In this document: positions 8,347 to 17,130 of the stretch, piece by piece
Layout of the letters: each line of letters opens with the position of its first letter
How positions within the stretch are numbered: position 1 is the first letter of the stretch
Assembly: GCA_040386355.1 (NCBI GenBank)
Contig: JAZKFP010000056.1
Location: forward strand, 60,612-124,611
From: JAZKFP01 sp040386355
GTDB taxonomy: Bacteria > Pseudomonadota > Gammaproteobacteria > Pseudomonadales > UBA6940
Length of the DNA stretch: 64,000 nucleotides
Direction: 5' to 3'
The notes under the pieces: generated by a model
What the model saw: only the letters and a program-made list of their open reading frames with translations
What the model was told of the DNA's origin: nothing
Database searches by the model: none
Translations under genes and position numbers: made by a program

Positions 8347-9185
8347 TATTTACCGCCTTGAAGCTGACTTATTTTTTTATCGAGTTCTTGAATTGCGCCC
8401 GTTAAATTGCCCATCCATGACTGAACGTCTACCGCTTTGCCGCCTTTACGCTTGATAGAAGCAGGTGCATCTTCCGCAATTGTTCCAATGGTTTTTTCTT
8501 TCGTGCCTTTGTACGAATAACTTTTTAAATTCGTTTCTTTAATATCGCTCAAGGCTTTTTTAGTGGAATGCGGTTTGATTTTTTCTTTGGCATCTTTTGT
8601 CGATAAAAACATTAATGCGCCTAAACCTGCCGCGCCTGAAATTAAGGTATTTGTAGATTGAGCTTTCGCTGCGTCATTACGTTGATTACGGCCAGACTCT
8701 AACGAAGCCGCACCGGATAATTGATCGTTGGCTTTGTTTTGCGTGTCTTGCGCGTAATTTAATAAATTGGATTTAATACCTTGCTGACGATTGTAGGTGT
8801 CGGAGATCGCGTTTGATTTATTGGTGATCGTATTGAGTTGACCACTCATTTGTGAGCGCTCTTGCAACGATTTTAATTGATCGCCTTGCAAATACGTTTT
8901 ATAGCGGCCCATGTTCCGATCGAGCGTACCCCACGCCGCTTGATTGGCTTGCTCACTCATTTTTCCAGCTTGATCGCGCGCTTTACCAATTTGCGAATCG
9001 TCCATCGCGTAATTAATTAATTGGTTTTCATAAGGTACATAATTCGTTAAATAATCTTGATACTGTTCCTGCGACAAAGACGCTTGCGCATTTTGCAATT
9101 TATCTTTTCCAGTTTTTGCGGATAAAACGCTGGGCATCGTTTTGGCGGTTATTGAAGGAGGCATTGCGCCGGTAAACATACTCAT
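8346..9185 (-). CDS. Virion protein with S74-like C-terminal segment
   Basis: 279 residues. Residues 30-170 are helical and Gln/Asn-rich. A Gly/Ala hydrophobic turn (about 180-194) leads to a segment beginning S195-TKDAKEKIKP and ending in a coiled coil (AIQELDKKISQLQ). That resembles the start of peptidase S74 intramolecular chaperone domains (Ser-x4-Lys dyad, then helices), which normally sit at the end of trimeric tail spikes. In several podovirus groups similar segments end small internal proteins. The function here is inferred. Confidence 0.6.
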   Translation of the reverse strand: MSMFTGAMPPSITAKTMPSVLSAKTGKDKLQNAQASLSQEQYQDYLTNYVPYENQLINYAMDDSQIGKARDQAGKMSEQANQAAWGTLDRNMGRYKTYLQGDQLKSLQERSQMSGQLNTITNKSNAISDTYNRQQGIKSNLLNYAQDTQNKANDQLSGAASLESGRNQRNDAAKAQSTNTLISGAAGLGALMFLSTKDAKEKIKPHSTKKALSDIKETNLKSYSYKGTKEKTIGTIAEDAPASIKRKGGKAVDVQSWMGNLTGAIQELDKKISQLQGGK

Positions 9186-9799
9186 GAGTACATCTCCCCA
9201 GGCATGAGCGTGCTTTGACGCGCTTGCATTTGGTTAGGCGTAGTAAACGTGTTTGGAGTGCCAGGCGCTTTTGCATTGAATTTGGAATAGCCGTAAGCAC
9301 CAGCAAGAGCGCCAGCGCCTTCCATCATCGAATTATTAAAGGAGTTTTTTCGCGCAACGTCTGCGGCTTGATTACCGGCTTCATTGCTTGCGGCTTGTGA
9401 TAAACCTTGAAGTGCATTGCCTTCAATCCCACGGCCTACGCGCACGATACTGTCGACAGCAGACGCATATCGATCATCCATCGTCGCCAAGCCTTTCTGC
9501 ATCGCACCGGCTTGTGTTGCGCCCATTAATCCGTGTTGCGCAACCATATTTCCAAGGGCGCCGGTGTTTTTCATCGGCACAGGCTGGTAGCGCTGAACAT
9601 TTTCACGCGCAACGTTAGCGGTTTTATTCACGCCAGTTTGAATTGTATTAGGGTTTCGTAAGTTCGAAGCTTCTTGCATTAAATCTTCACGCACTGGAGC
9701 GAAAGCAGTTTTGGTTCGCTTCCATTTATCCATCGCTTGATTTTGCATTTCTACTTCGTATTTGCCTGGCTTTTCTTTTTCGGGGCTAGCACATCCCAC
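9182..9799 (-). CDS. Small internal virion protein candidate
   Basis: 205 residues, overlapping the next gene by 4 nt (ATGA). Ala/Gly/Asn/Gln-rich, helical, without signal peptide. First of four consecutive genes with this composition at the end of the late operon, typical of podovirus ejection proteins. No motif recognised. Confidence 0.55.
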   Translation of the reverse strand: MGCASPEKEKPGKYEVEMQNQAMDKWKRTKTAFAPVREDLMQEASNLRNPNTIQTGVNKTANVARENVQRYQPVPMKNTGALGNMVAQHGLMGATQAGAMQKGLATMDDRYASAVDSIVRVGRGIEGNALQGLSQAASNEAGNQAADVARKNSFNNSMMEGAGALAGAYGYSKFNAKAPGTPNTFTTPNQMQARQSTLMPGEMYS

Positions 9800-9807
9800 A
9801 CGTCACC

Positions 9808-10254
9808 TCAAGCAACCGATTTAACGTACTCTTCAAAAGTCTCGTCAAAAATTAACGGGTAGATTTCTCTCGCCGCAATTCGTCGGTCACTTGTGCCGCG
9901 CAGCATTTCAATCGACGCCATAATTATTGGCGTGACGGCTGATCGGTATACAAAAGATACCTGTAGAATATGTTTTTGGTATTGTTCAATATAATTGCTT
10001 TCAAGCCATGTCGTTATTTGTAAACACATGACCGTGTAGATAGCAGGAAACCGCTGAACAAACGGATGACTTGCTAATTTAATTGCGTCCAAAAACGCGG
10101 TATTTATATCCTCGTCCTGAATTAATTTATCTTTATCAATTAAATCATCCCAAGTCTGGGAAATATTCGATACTTTTTCAATAAAATCCAAACCGTCAGC
10201 ATCAAGCCAGCGCTCTAAAACGCTCCATAATTCATCATTCGCGCTTAAACCCAT
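9808..10254 (-). CDS. Hypothetical late-gene protein
   Basis: 148 residues, helical, with a Trp-rich N-terminus and an acidic patch. Overlaps the upstream gene by 10 nt. Probably virion-associated by position between fibre-type proteins and internal proteins. No family recognised. Confidence 0.55.
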   Translation of the reverse strand: MGLSANDELWSVLERWLDADGLDFIEKVSNISQTWDDLIDKDKLIQDEDINTAFLDAIKLASHPFVQRFPAIYTVMCLQITTWLESNYIEQYQKHILQVSFVYRSAVTPIIMASIEMLRGTSDRRIAAREIYPLIFDETFEEYVKSVA

Positions 10255-10610
10255 GCTGCTAAATCCGCTTTTTTAACTGCTGAAACGTCGGATAAATACG
10301 TCGATAATGTAACGCTGGTTAAATACGCTTTTTCATCAAATTCGGTTTGAATATCATCTATAAGCGATTCAAAATCAGCCACGTCAAGCGTAATCACGTC
10401 AAAATCTTCGTTAAATACATCAACAGTTGTTAATGCGCTTCCTGCGACCGTTAATAAATACGCTTCAATGCCTTTTAAAATATTCCAGTACGTTCGATCA
10501 ATTACATAATTTTCAAGATCAAACGTTAAAGTAACGTAATCATTCACCGCGTTAAATCGATCAATGATTTGTTGTGTTGTAACGCTACCCAATATGAGAT
10601 TCAGATCCAA
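10245..10610 (-). CDS. Hypothetical late-gene protein
   Basis: 121 acidic residues rich in Asp, Thr and Val. It overlaps both neighbours (10 nt downstream, 26 nt upstream), so translation is coupled. Function unknown. Confidence 0.5.
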   Translation of the reverse strand: MDLNLILGSVTTQQIIDRFNAVNDYVTLTFDLENYVIDRTYWNILKGIEAYLLTVAGSALTTVDVFNEDFDVITLDVADFESLIDDIQTEFDEKAYLTSVTLSTYLSDVSAVKKADLAAWV

Positions 10611-11046
10611 TCAACAGCTCCGTATCTTTAAATAAATCATGTTCAATCAATACGATAAATTCACCAGGTTTTTCACTTGTTAATTCAAGCGATTCATCCT
10701 CAATTTTTATTTCTTGGCCATCAATGGTTGCTCGACTGCCAGGTTTAATATTTTGGATAATGATCGAATCTAAACCATCCGCTAAAATCATTTTTTTATC
10801 ATCTTTAAAGGTTAATAGTTGCGGTTTGAAATGCGCCTTTTTTAACCCTAAAACCTTGCCATACAGCGATATCTTGTACTGTTTTAAAAGCTTTTGGCAT
10901 TCACTCGTTTTTTTAAAATATTCAGTATCTTCTTCATACGTTTGCATAAATTCTTGTTTTGTGCAAACGCGATTTAATGCGTCTGTTTGCGCATCAAAAA
11001 TAGCGTATTCAAATAACGAATAATCGATCTGATACTTTGAGCTCAC
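10585..11046 (-). CDS. Hypothetical tail-associated protein
   Basis: 153 residues. The N-terminal half is helical and charged; the C-terminal 70 residues are beta-rich with a pattern (SRATIDGQEIKIEDESLEL) like small beta-sandwich domains. It follows the fibre gene with a 4-nt overlap, so it could be a fibre chaperone or accessory. That role is inference from position. Confidence 0.5.
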   Translation of the reverse strand: MSSKYQIDYSLFEYAIFDAQTDALNRVCTKQEFMQTYEEDTEYFKKTSECQKLLKQYKISLYGKVLGLKKAHFKPQLLTFKDDKKMILADGLDSIIIQNIKPGSRATIDGQEIKIEDESLELTSEKPGEFIVLIEHDLFKDTELLIGSESHIG

Positions 11047-11999
11047 TCGGCTACCAATGATTTTCCGTAAATAATTTTTGTTTGAATATTTCGAGCAACG
11101 GCATCCACTGTTCCTAAATGAATACCTGCTCGAAGTACAGTTGTTGAGCCTGGCAAATTACTTGTTGTTGATCCTGATGCTGTTGTGCTGTCCGTAATAT
11201 TATCGATTTGCCAATAAATCGTGCTGGATGCTGGAGGACAGAAGATATAACAGTGATATGTTTTATTAATGGTAAATGCGAGTGCAGTATTAACAAGATT
11301 TTGCGTCGTGTTATCTTTGGTCATAAACTGCCAATTTGTGTGTTGGTTACCACCATTGACATGATGCCTAATAAATGCGCAATGATGGCTTGCAGGATCG
11401 TCAGAACTTACCGTTCCTGATGAAAATGTCGAATTACATAATCCAACATAAATTCGACTTCCAGTTGATGCGCCTGTTTCGTTGTAAGACGCATCAGGAA
11501 AAACTACTTGAGCAGTGAAGAAAAAACCTGCGTGTTTACCCGCACCACTTCCTCGAATATAACTGGGCGCGTTCATAGAAGTGCCGGCAGTTGCGGCGGC
11601 AGTTGCAGCTGAAACAAAGTTTAAAACCCTTCCATGCGTCTCCGTCATGGTTGGATTACTAACAGTCCCAACACTAACAACAGTACAGCCAACCGTGCTA
11701 ACGCCGGTTGTATTGCTCGGTAATATAATGCTGTGTTGTCCAGACCATAATGCATCTTGCATAGCTGATACAGAATTAATTGTTTTTCTAAATAAAATCT
11801 CATTTGCTCCAACTGTCTTGGAAAATAGCTTTAAACTTCCCGTAGCGGTAGTTGTTGGTGTTGCGCCCGCTTTTAATTGCATTAAATCTTCGTGCGAAAT
11901 TTTTTTGTCTTCCGTCTCAGAAGTGTCACCAATAAAAATTAAATCATCTCGTGCTGGGTCTGTTAGTGCTGTTAAAGCTGTTATTACTGAATCTGTCAT
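11043..11999 (-). CDS. Tail fibre / receptor-binding protein candidate
   Basis: 318 residues. The N-terminus contains the short motif found at the start of many tail appendages (TDPARDDLIFIGDTSETEDKK then a Gly/Thr linker near 45-57). Residues about 80-318 are beta-rich with many Thr, Ser, Gly and Asn residues and alternating aromatics, consistent with a lectin-like beta-sandwich. No enzyme motif. It lies between the beta-rich tail genes and the internal virion genes. Confidence 0.55.
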   Translation of the reverse strand: MTDSVITALTALTDPARDDLIFIGDTSETEDKKISHEDLMQLKAGATPTTTATGSLKLFSKTVGANEILFRKTINSVSAMQDALWSGQHSIILPSNTTGVSTVGCTVVSVGTVSNPTMTETHGRVLNFVSAATAAATAGTSMNAPSYIRGSGAGKHAGFFFTAQVVFPDASYNETGASTGSRIYVGLCNSTFSSGTVSSDDPASHHCAFIRHHVNGGNQHTNWQFMTKDNTTQNLVNTALAFTINKTYHCYIFCPPASSTIYWQIDNITDSTTASGSTTSNLPGSTTVLRAGIHLGTVDAVARNIQTKIIYGKSLVAE

Positions 12000-12000
12000 T

Positions 12001-12513
12001 TTACGCTAGCTCCAAAATTAACTTGCCAGTTTGTTGCAGTAATAAATAATCACCTTGCTGTAAAAGCAAAAAGCTTTCCGGAGATAATCCAGGAATTACT
12101 GCTTCAAAATTAAAACTGGTTGTTAAAAATAAATCATTTAAAAAACTAATAGAGTATTCGCCTATAACGTCGGTTGTTACAACAAATGTTGTGTCCGTGA
12201 CATTCCCTTCAGAAACTAATACTTCATCTAAAAACAATTGATATTTCGTACTTACAGCAATTGATCCAAACGTCACAGCATCCAGCTCATCCGCGTCTAT
12301 TTCTGTTACATCCTGCGTTATTGGCTGTAGTACTTTGGCAATTGGCAAACCGTTAGAGGTGATAATTAAAGTGTCAGCTTGAGTTCCAAAGCCGGTACCA
12401 ATTGCAATGTTGGAATGGTTGACTGGTGTATTTAAATCAGCACCATCATCATCGCCTTCATATAGTGACTCAACAAAACCATCAACATTTCGATAAATGG
12501 CGTAAATACTCAT
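12001..12513 (-). CDS. Beta-rich tail protein
   Basis: 170 residues with alternating strands and a C-terminus ending in a repeat of LLLQQGDYLLLQQTGKL. That duplicated LLLQQ-G block occurs in tail-associated proteins and probably forms a beta turn. It overlaps the upstream gene by 4 nt. Probably virion-associated; precise role unknown. Confidence 0.55.
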   Translation of the reverse strand: MSIYAIYRNVDGFVESLYEGDDDGADLNTPVNHSNIAIGTGFGTQADTLIITSNGLPIAKVLQPITQDVTEIDADELDAVTFGSIAVSTKYQLFLDEVLVSEGNVTDTTFVVTTDVIGEYSISFLNDLFLTTSFNFEAVIPGLSPESFLLLQQGDYLLLQQTGKLILELA

Positions 12514-13946
12514 CGCTTTAATTCCAGCGTTAAAATCAAACCATTGCGCACAAATGCAATAGCTTCTCTTACCTGCGCGCCTTTTCTTATAGATACAGGA
12601 CGAAAAAAAATACGCACAGTGTAAGTTCCAGATGGAATTTGCATTAAAAACATTGTGGATAAATTCGACGCAGATACCCGATTCATTTCAGGGCCATCAA
12701 CTTGATAAAAAGGATCAGAATAACCGGCAGGCAAAGGGGAAATTTCAGCTTTATAATCAACAGCACAATCAAAACTATCGTCTATTTTTGCGTAACCCGT
12801 TGCACTTAAAAAAATAATTACGGGTGAGCTAGTTTTAGTAAACGTTAACGTTCGCAACTGAATCCAAGGCGCATCGCTTCGACTATCTTCTGTTCTAACT
12901 TCAATTAGATTTTGACTGAATGATGCTTGCGGAAACGTAACGGCTTGGCCTTGCAGCATTAACGTATTAATAATGTTTGCGGTTCCAACCTTAATACTGG
13001 TCGCTTCAATATTTCCGCGCGCATAAATATCCTGAAATTCGGTGTATCCCGATTTTTGAATAATCCAGCCCGACTCGCCAGGAATCCAGTTATTAGATTG
13101 AATAACGTTTGCAATTTTTGCAGAGCTAATTGCAGCGTCGGCGATTTTCGCAGAACCGACGGCTAAATTTGCAATCTTGGCGCTATCAATTGCAGCGGTT
13201 CCAATTTTAGCATTGGTAATGGTTAAATCTGCAATAAACGTTGCGGCATTTAAAACAATGGAATCAACGCCATCTACTTCACCAATTAAAAATAAATATT
13301 TTCCGCCTTCACCTGAATCTTGAATGCCAAAAAAATCGGTAAATTTAACCACCGTTGCTGTAGTTGAATTATTTATTTTTTCGGTAAGAACTGAAGCAAC
13401 ATAGTCGGGGCTAAGTGCTGTTTTCCCAGAGCTTCCACTAACCGCTTGATAGGGTCCAACGTTATTTTGTTCAGTAACAAATCGCACCCAATAATAATAT
13501 TTCGCCGACGCAACACCAGGAGCATCAATATAGGTTGAACTATCTGAAGTTCCTATTTTTGTAGCAGTACCTAAATTATTAGTTTCCGATCGAACTACTT
13601 CTGTGTAAGCGTAATTGCTAAAGGTTGGCGTATCCCATTCCAAAAAAATAAAGGAATAACCTGACGTCACTAGAAAATTACTAGGAGCAGGGGGGATCGT
13701 TACAGCGCCACCGGATGGAGTTCCACCGCCTGGTCCACCAATAGAAATACCAATTAAATTACCATTTCCATCAAATTGAAAACCGGCATCAGTCAGTTGT
13801 CGCCAGGTAGGATTTCGATCTAAAAATTGGCCGCGAGAACCTACGCTGGTTTCAATTACTTCTTTAAAATTTTGAAGAGCTTTTTTAATGTTAGGGTCTT
13901 TAATCCCTGCTAATCCACCAATCTGAGGCTTTTTAGTAACCGTCAT
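12510..13946 (-). CDS. Tail protein with fibronectin type III domain and AKIA repeats
   Basis: 478 residues. Residues about 85-180 have the fibronectin III pattern (PPAPSNFLVTSG..., then YYWVRFVTEQNNVGP). Residues about 240-290 contain the quasi-repeat ITNAKIGTAAIDSAKIANLA, known from the central shaft of lambda J-like and other tail tip proteins. The C-terminal 180 residues are beta-rich. The likely role is a tail-tip or host-specificity component. It is joined by overlap to the genes on each side. Confidence 0.65.
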   Translation of the reverse strand: MTVTKKPQIGGLAGIKDPNIKKALQNFKEVIETSVGSRGQFLDRNPTWRQLTDAGFQFDGNGNLIGISIGGPGGGTPSGGAVTIPPAPSNFLVTSGYSFIFLEWDTPTFSNYAYTEVVRSETNNLGTATKIGTSDSSTYIDAPGVASAKYYYWVRFVTEQNNVGPYQAVSGSSGKTALSPDYVASVLTEKINNSTTATVVKFTDFFGIQDSGEGGKYLFLIGEVDGVDSIVLNAATFIADLTITNAKIGTAAIDSAKIANLAVGSAKIADAAISSAKIANVIQSNNWIPGESGWIIQKSGYTEFQDIYARGNIEATSIKVGTANIINTLMLQGQAVTFPQASFSQNLIEVRTEDSRSDAPWIQLRTLTFTKTSSPVIIFLSATGYAKIDDSFDCAVDYKAEISPLPAGYSDPFYQVDGPEMNRVSASNLSTMFLMQIPSGTYTVRIFFRPVSIRKGAQVREAIAFVRNGLILTLELKR

Positions 13947-15553
13947 CAGATCAACTCCGACGGCGTTTGAGCAATCATGATTTCATCAACAACGCTTGAG
14001 CTTTCAATGAGAAATTGAAAATCTCGTGTTTTTTTGCAAGGAATTCGAAAGGATTTTCGATCTAAAACAAGCTTTGTATAAAATGGATCTCCATCAATAT
14101 AAAACTTCATTTTTACGCCGGTATAATCTTGCGCGTACACTTTTACAGCGGTTAGCTTTACATCACGCGAGAAAGAAAAGCGTTTACTGGTCCAAAGATA
14201 TAAAAGCGGTTCACCCTCATCCCAAATTAGTAAATTTTGGCCTTGGGTAATATATAAACGATCGGTTAATGGGTCTTTGAATGCTGTATCTGCATTAACC
14301 GCGACTTTTACAATTCCACGGTCTAAATACTGCGGATCAATTACTAAACAGCCGCCCGAATAAAAACAGTAATAGCGATCTTCATGCATCACACCGTGCA
14401 TGGTTTCGGGATTTAATGCTCGCCACTGTTCGGAAGTATAAAAATCTTTCGTGATATTTTCGGCGCCGTTTCCATTGATCGAAATAAGACCATCTGGAGA
14501 TGCGTAAATAACGCCGTATTTGGATGAAACAATGCTCCGCGCTGAAACACAGGCTTGACCGATGTTTAACTCTTCTGACGTCATCGAATTAGGGTCGTAA
14601 CCTGTTACTAAATACGGATTTTTACGAGTTAAAGCGACAATCGTATTGCTGAAATGTCCGCCGCCAACGAGGGCATAATCGGTATTTACTCGGGTTAATG
14701 GGTCCCATGCGTGCATTTGATAGGGTTGCGACACACAGACTTGGTTTTTAGAGAATCCATACCCAATACCGTTCGATAAAACGCCAATCCCAAACATATC
14801 GGCCGGCGGTTTTTCCCATCCAATAGACGGGATAATTTCACCTAGACCTGAATCAGGCAAATTATCGACATAAGTTGTTTGTGAAACAGGAATTTGAGCA
14901 GCTAAATAAAGATCAGTCCTGCCACCTGTCGCGGTTCGATAAATGCGTTTCGTTGAGATGTTGTAATTACCGACTGGATTACCTGGAATGTTTGATAATG
15001 TTGCGGTTTGACCTTCCCAAAACGATTTTGCAGAAGTCAATAATGAAGGCGGCCCTTCTTCCCCAGACGCTGAAACATAAGTTATTGCATATCGTCGTTC
15101 AGTTTCATTTTCAGCATCGCCAGTTGCGCCCGTTACAACAAAAGTTGTGGTTGCGGCGGGTTGCACAATTCCGAGCAAATAGGAATTGGTCGGGTACGAT
15201 GTTCCACCGCTCGTTGCAATCGCAGAATTTGTGTATTTCGGCGGACCGTCACCAGTGAAGTAGGTCGTCTCTTGCGTATCACCTGGTATTGGTCCTTTTG
15301 CAACATGAACGTGTGAAATCCAATGAAACCAAAATCCCGAATCGGGCTGGCCTGGAGTTGCGCCGAATAAATAAATAGCGCGATATGGTCCACCAATTTT
15401 TGGTAGCGTTTTTTTCAGTAACGGTTCTTTATAAGATTCCCATCGACCGCGAAACATTTTTAGATTTTGCGCAATCGTCGCCCACTCATCGCCAAGCTGA
15501 TAATCACTTTGTTTTGGTAAAATACCGTTTGGGCGGCGAACGTGTATTTTCAT
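13946..15553 (-). CDS. Tail nozzle / tubular protein B-like beta-propeller
   Basis: 535 residues beginning MKIHVRRPNGI, with a long region of repeating Tyr/Gly-rich beta blades (for example GVIYASPDGLISINGNGAENITKDF split over residues about 340-370). Podoviruses use a beta-propeller nozzle protein that plugs the tail tube below the adaptor; these proteins share this length and the ISxNG blade style. The family assignment comes from composition and position after the adaptor genes. No tape measure or sheath gene is present, which agrees with a short-tailed virion. Confidence 0.6.
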   Translation of the reverse strand: MKIHVRRPNGILPKQSDYQLGDEWATIAQNLKMFRGRWESYKEPLLKKTLPKIGGPYRAIYLFGATPGQPDSGFWFHWISHVHVAKGPIPGDTQETTYFTGDGPPKYTNSAIATSGGTSYPTNSYLLGIVQPAATTTFVVTGATGDAENETERRYAITYVSASGEEGPPSLLTSAKSFWEGQTATLSNIPGNPVGNYNISTKRIYRTATGGRTDLYLAAQIPVSQTTYVDNLPDSGLGEIIPSIGWEKPPADMFGIGVLSNGIGYGFSKNQVCVSQPYQMHAWDPLTRVNTDYALVGGGHFSNTIVALTRKNPYLVTGYDPNSMTSEELNIGQACVSARSIVSSKYGVIYASPDGLISINGNGAENITKDFYTSEQWRALNPETMHGVMHEDRYYCFYSGGCLVIDPQYLDRGIVKVAVNADTAFKDPLTDRLYITQGQNLLIWDEGEPLLYLWTSKRFSFSRDVKLTAVKVYAQDYTGVKMKFYIDGDPFYTKLVLDRKSFRIPCKKTRDFQFLIESSSVVDEIMIAQTPSELI

Positions 15554-17130
15554 TAAGTCACCGTTACTGCAACGGTTTCGATGTCGGTTAATTCAGGACC
15601 TGTTTGTGGGTTACGGGTTGCTGTCAAAATAACCGATCGGCTAGCCGTGAATATCCAGGTAAATGGTTCACGATAATTAATTGGGTTCACTGCAAATTGA
15701 ATTTCAGCGCCTTCACTTGCGGTTCCATTTGTTAAAGTAAACCCAGCTCTAACCTGTCCTCTAAAATTAATAGCTGGCGTAACTTCTACGTTTGCACCAA
15801 CAACTGCTGCCGCTGCACAATTGGCAATAGGAGATAAATTGGAAACGGTGATCGTGCCGGTTAAGGTGCTTGTAGCAGTAAGTTCTGAAACCGGAAAAAT
15901 CAATTTTTGATTAACGTTAACGTTTGAGCCGGTGTAATTCACTAATCCAAGACTAACTAAACGAGTCGTAAATGCGGACCATGTGTTGTCAGCAGGATCG
16001 TGCGTGCGGAAAACAACTTGATTAGTGGTTGCGGTAAATGTTGCCCCACCCTGCTCGTTTAGCGTTACGTTGGCGGCATCTTGAGCCTCATTCTGCATCC
16101 CAGTAACTGGAACATTTCCAGTTGAGTTATGAAGTAAACTTGCAGAGTTATTCCGTGGCAACGGATTTACTAAGGTGATCCAGCTATGCGTTGCTGGAGG
16201 CAATAGCGTGACATTTATGTTTAAAACAAAACTGCCATCAGTTAGCGATAAAACTGTCGGGCCGTATCGTAAGCCCCCTTGAGTTGCTATTGGTAAATTA
16301 AAAGTAATATTGGTACCGCTTCCGCCACCGTTAATGGTAAGCGTTCGAGTTAAACCAAAGGAACTTAATGTAGCGCCAGTAACAGTATTTAAACTGGTTC
16401 CAACAATTGGAATATTGGTGGCTTGCGAACGAATAACATTACCGGTTCCAACTGAAGTTACTGTGTATGGGTTTGGGAATCCACGATATACAACACCAGC
16501 TACCGCTTTTAATTCGGTGCCGACGATGGCGTGCGCTGCATTAAAGGAGGTTTGATTCGTGATTATTCGATGCGTTAATGCAAAAGATGGCTTACCACTT
16601 CCATAATCATCAAATCGTTCATCAGCAGTTACAAAGTCACCTGCAGGATCTTGAGGCGCTGTACTGTTTCGACAACCTCCAAGAATAACTACATCTTCGT
16701 TTGTTAATCCGGTGAACGTGTAACCTAATGGACTGGTTGCCGCGTTCGCTGTTACAGCTTCAAAATCAATAGGAGCGCCCGAAGCCATACTTTGAGCGCA
16801 CATTATTGCAACTGAGCAAAAAGAAACTGACCCTGAGAACGTAAAACTATACGAACCTGCAGCTGGTAAATCTGCCTCATCAATATAATAATCCGAAACT
16901 TCAACACGATTTGTTGCGCCATCGGTTGCCAGTGCTTGCCCTGCAAGTGTTGGAGTTATTCCATTAAAAAGTTTCGTGGTTAAACTGCCGGAAGCTGCAG
17001 AACGGGAAACAACTTTGAAAAGTAATTTCCGACGATTACCAGCCGCAACGGTTAAGTTATAGGTTCCTGATACGGTTCCAAAATCGGTGCGCTGAAAGAG
17101 TTCCCAAGTTCCAAGAATTGGAATAGACAT
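15553..17130 (-). CDS. Beta-sandwich tail protein
   Basis: 525 residues, almost entirely Thr/Ser/Asn/Gly-rich beta structure with probable Ig-like repeats (about 1-150, 290-360 and 430-525). No catalytic motif. One-nt overlaps with both neighbours show a tight operon. Probable tail decoration or fibre; function not certain. Confidence 0.55.
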   Translation of the reverse strand: MSIPILGTWELFQRTDFGTVSGTYNLTVAAGNRRKLLFKVVSRSAASGSLTTKLFNGITPTLAGQALATDGATNRVEVSDYYIDEADLPAAGSYSFTFSGSVSFCSVAIMCAQSMASGAPIDFEAVTANAATSPLGYTFTGLTNEDVVILGGCRNSTAPQDPAGDFVTADERFDDYGSGKPSFALTHRIITNQTSFNAAHAIVGTELKAVAGVVYRGFPNPYTVTSVGTGNVIRSQATNIPIVGTSLNTVTGATLSSFGLTRTLTINGGGSGTNITFNLPIATQGGLRYGPTVLSLTDGSFVLNINVTLLPPATHSWITLVNPLPRNNSASLLHNSTGNVPVTGMQNEAQDAANVTLNEQGGATFTATTNQVVFRTHDPADNTWSAFTTRLVSLGLVNYTGSNVNVNQKLIFPVSELTATSTLTGTITVSNLSPIANCAAAAVVGANVEVTPAINFRGQVRAGFTLTNGTASEGAEIQFAVNPINYREPFTWIFTASRSVILTATRNPQTGPELTDIETVAVTVT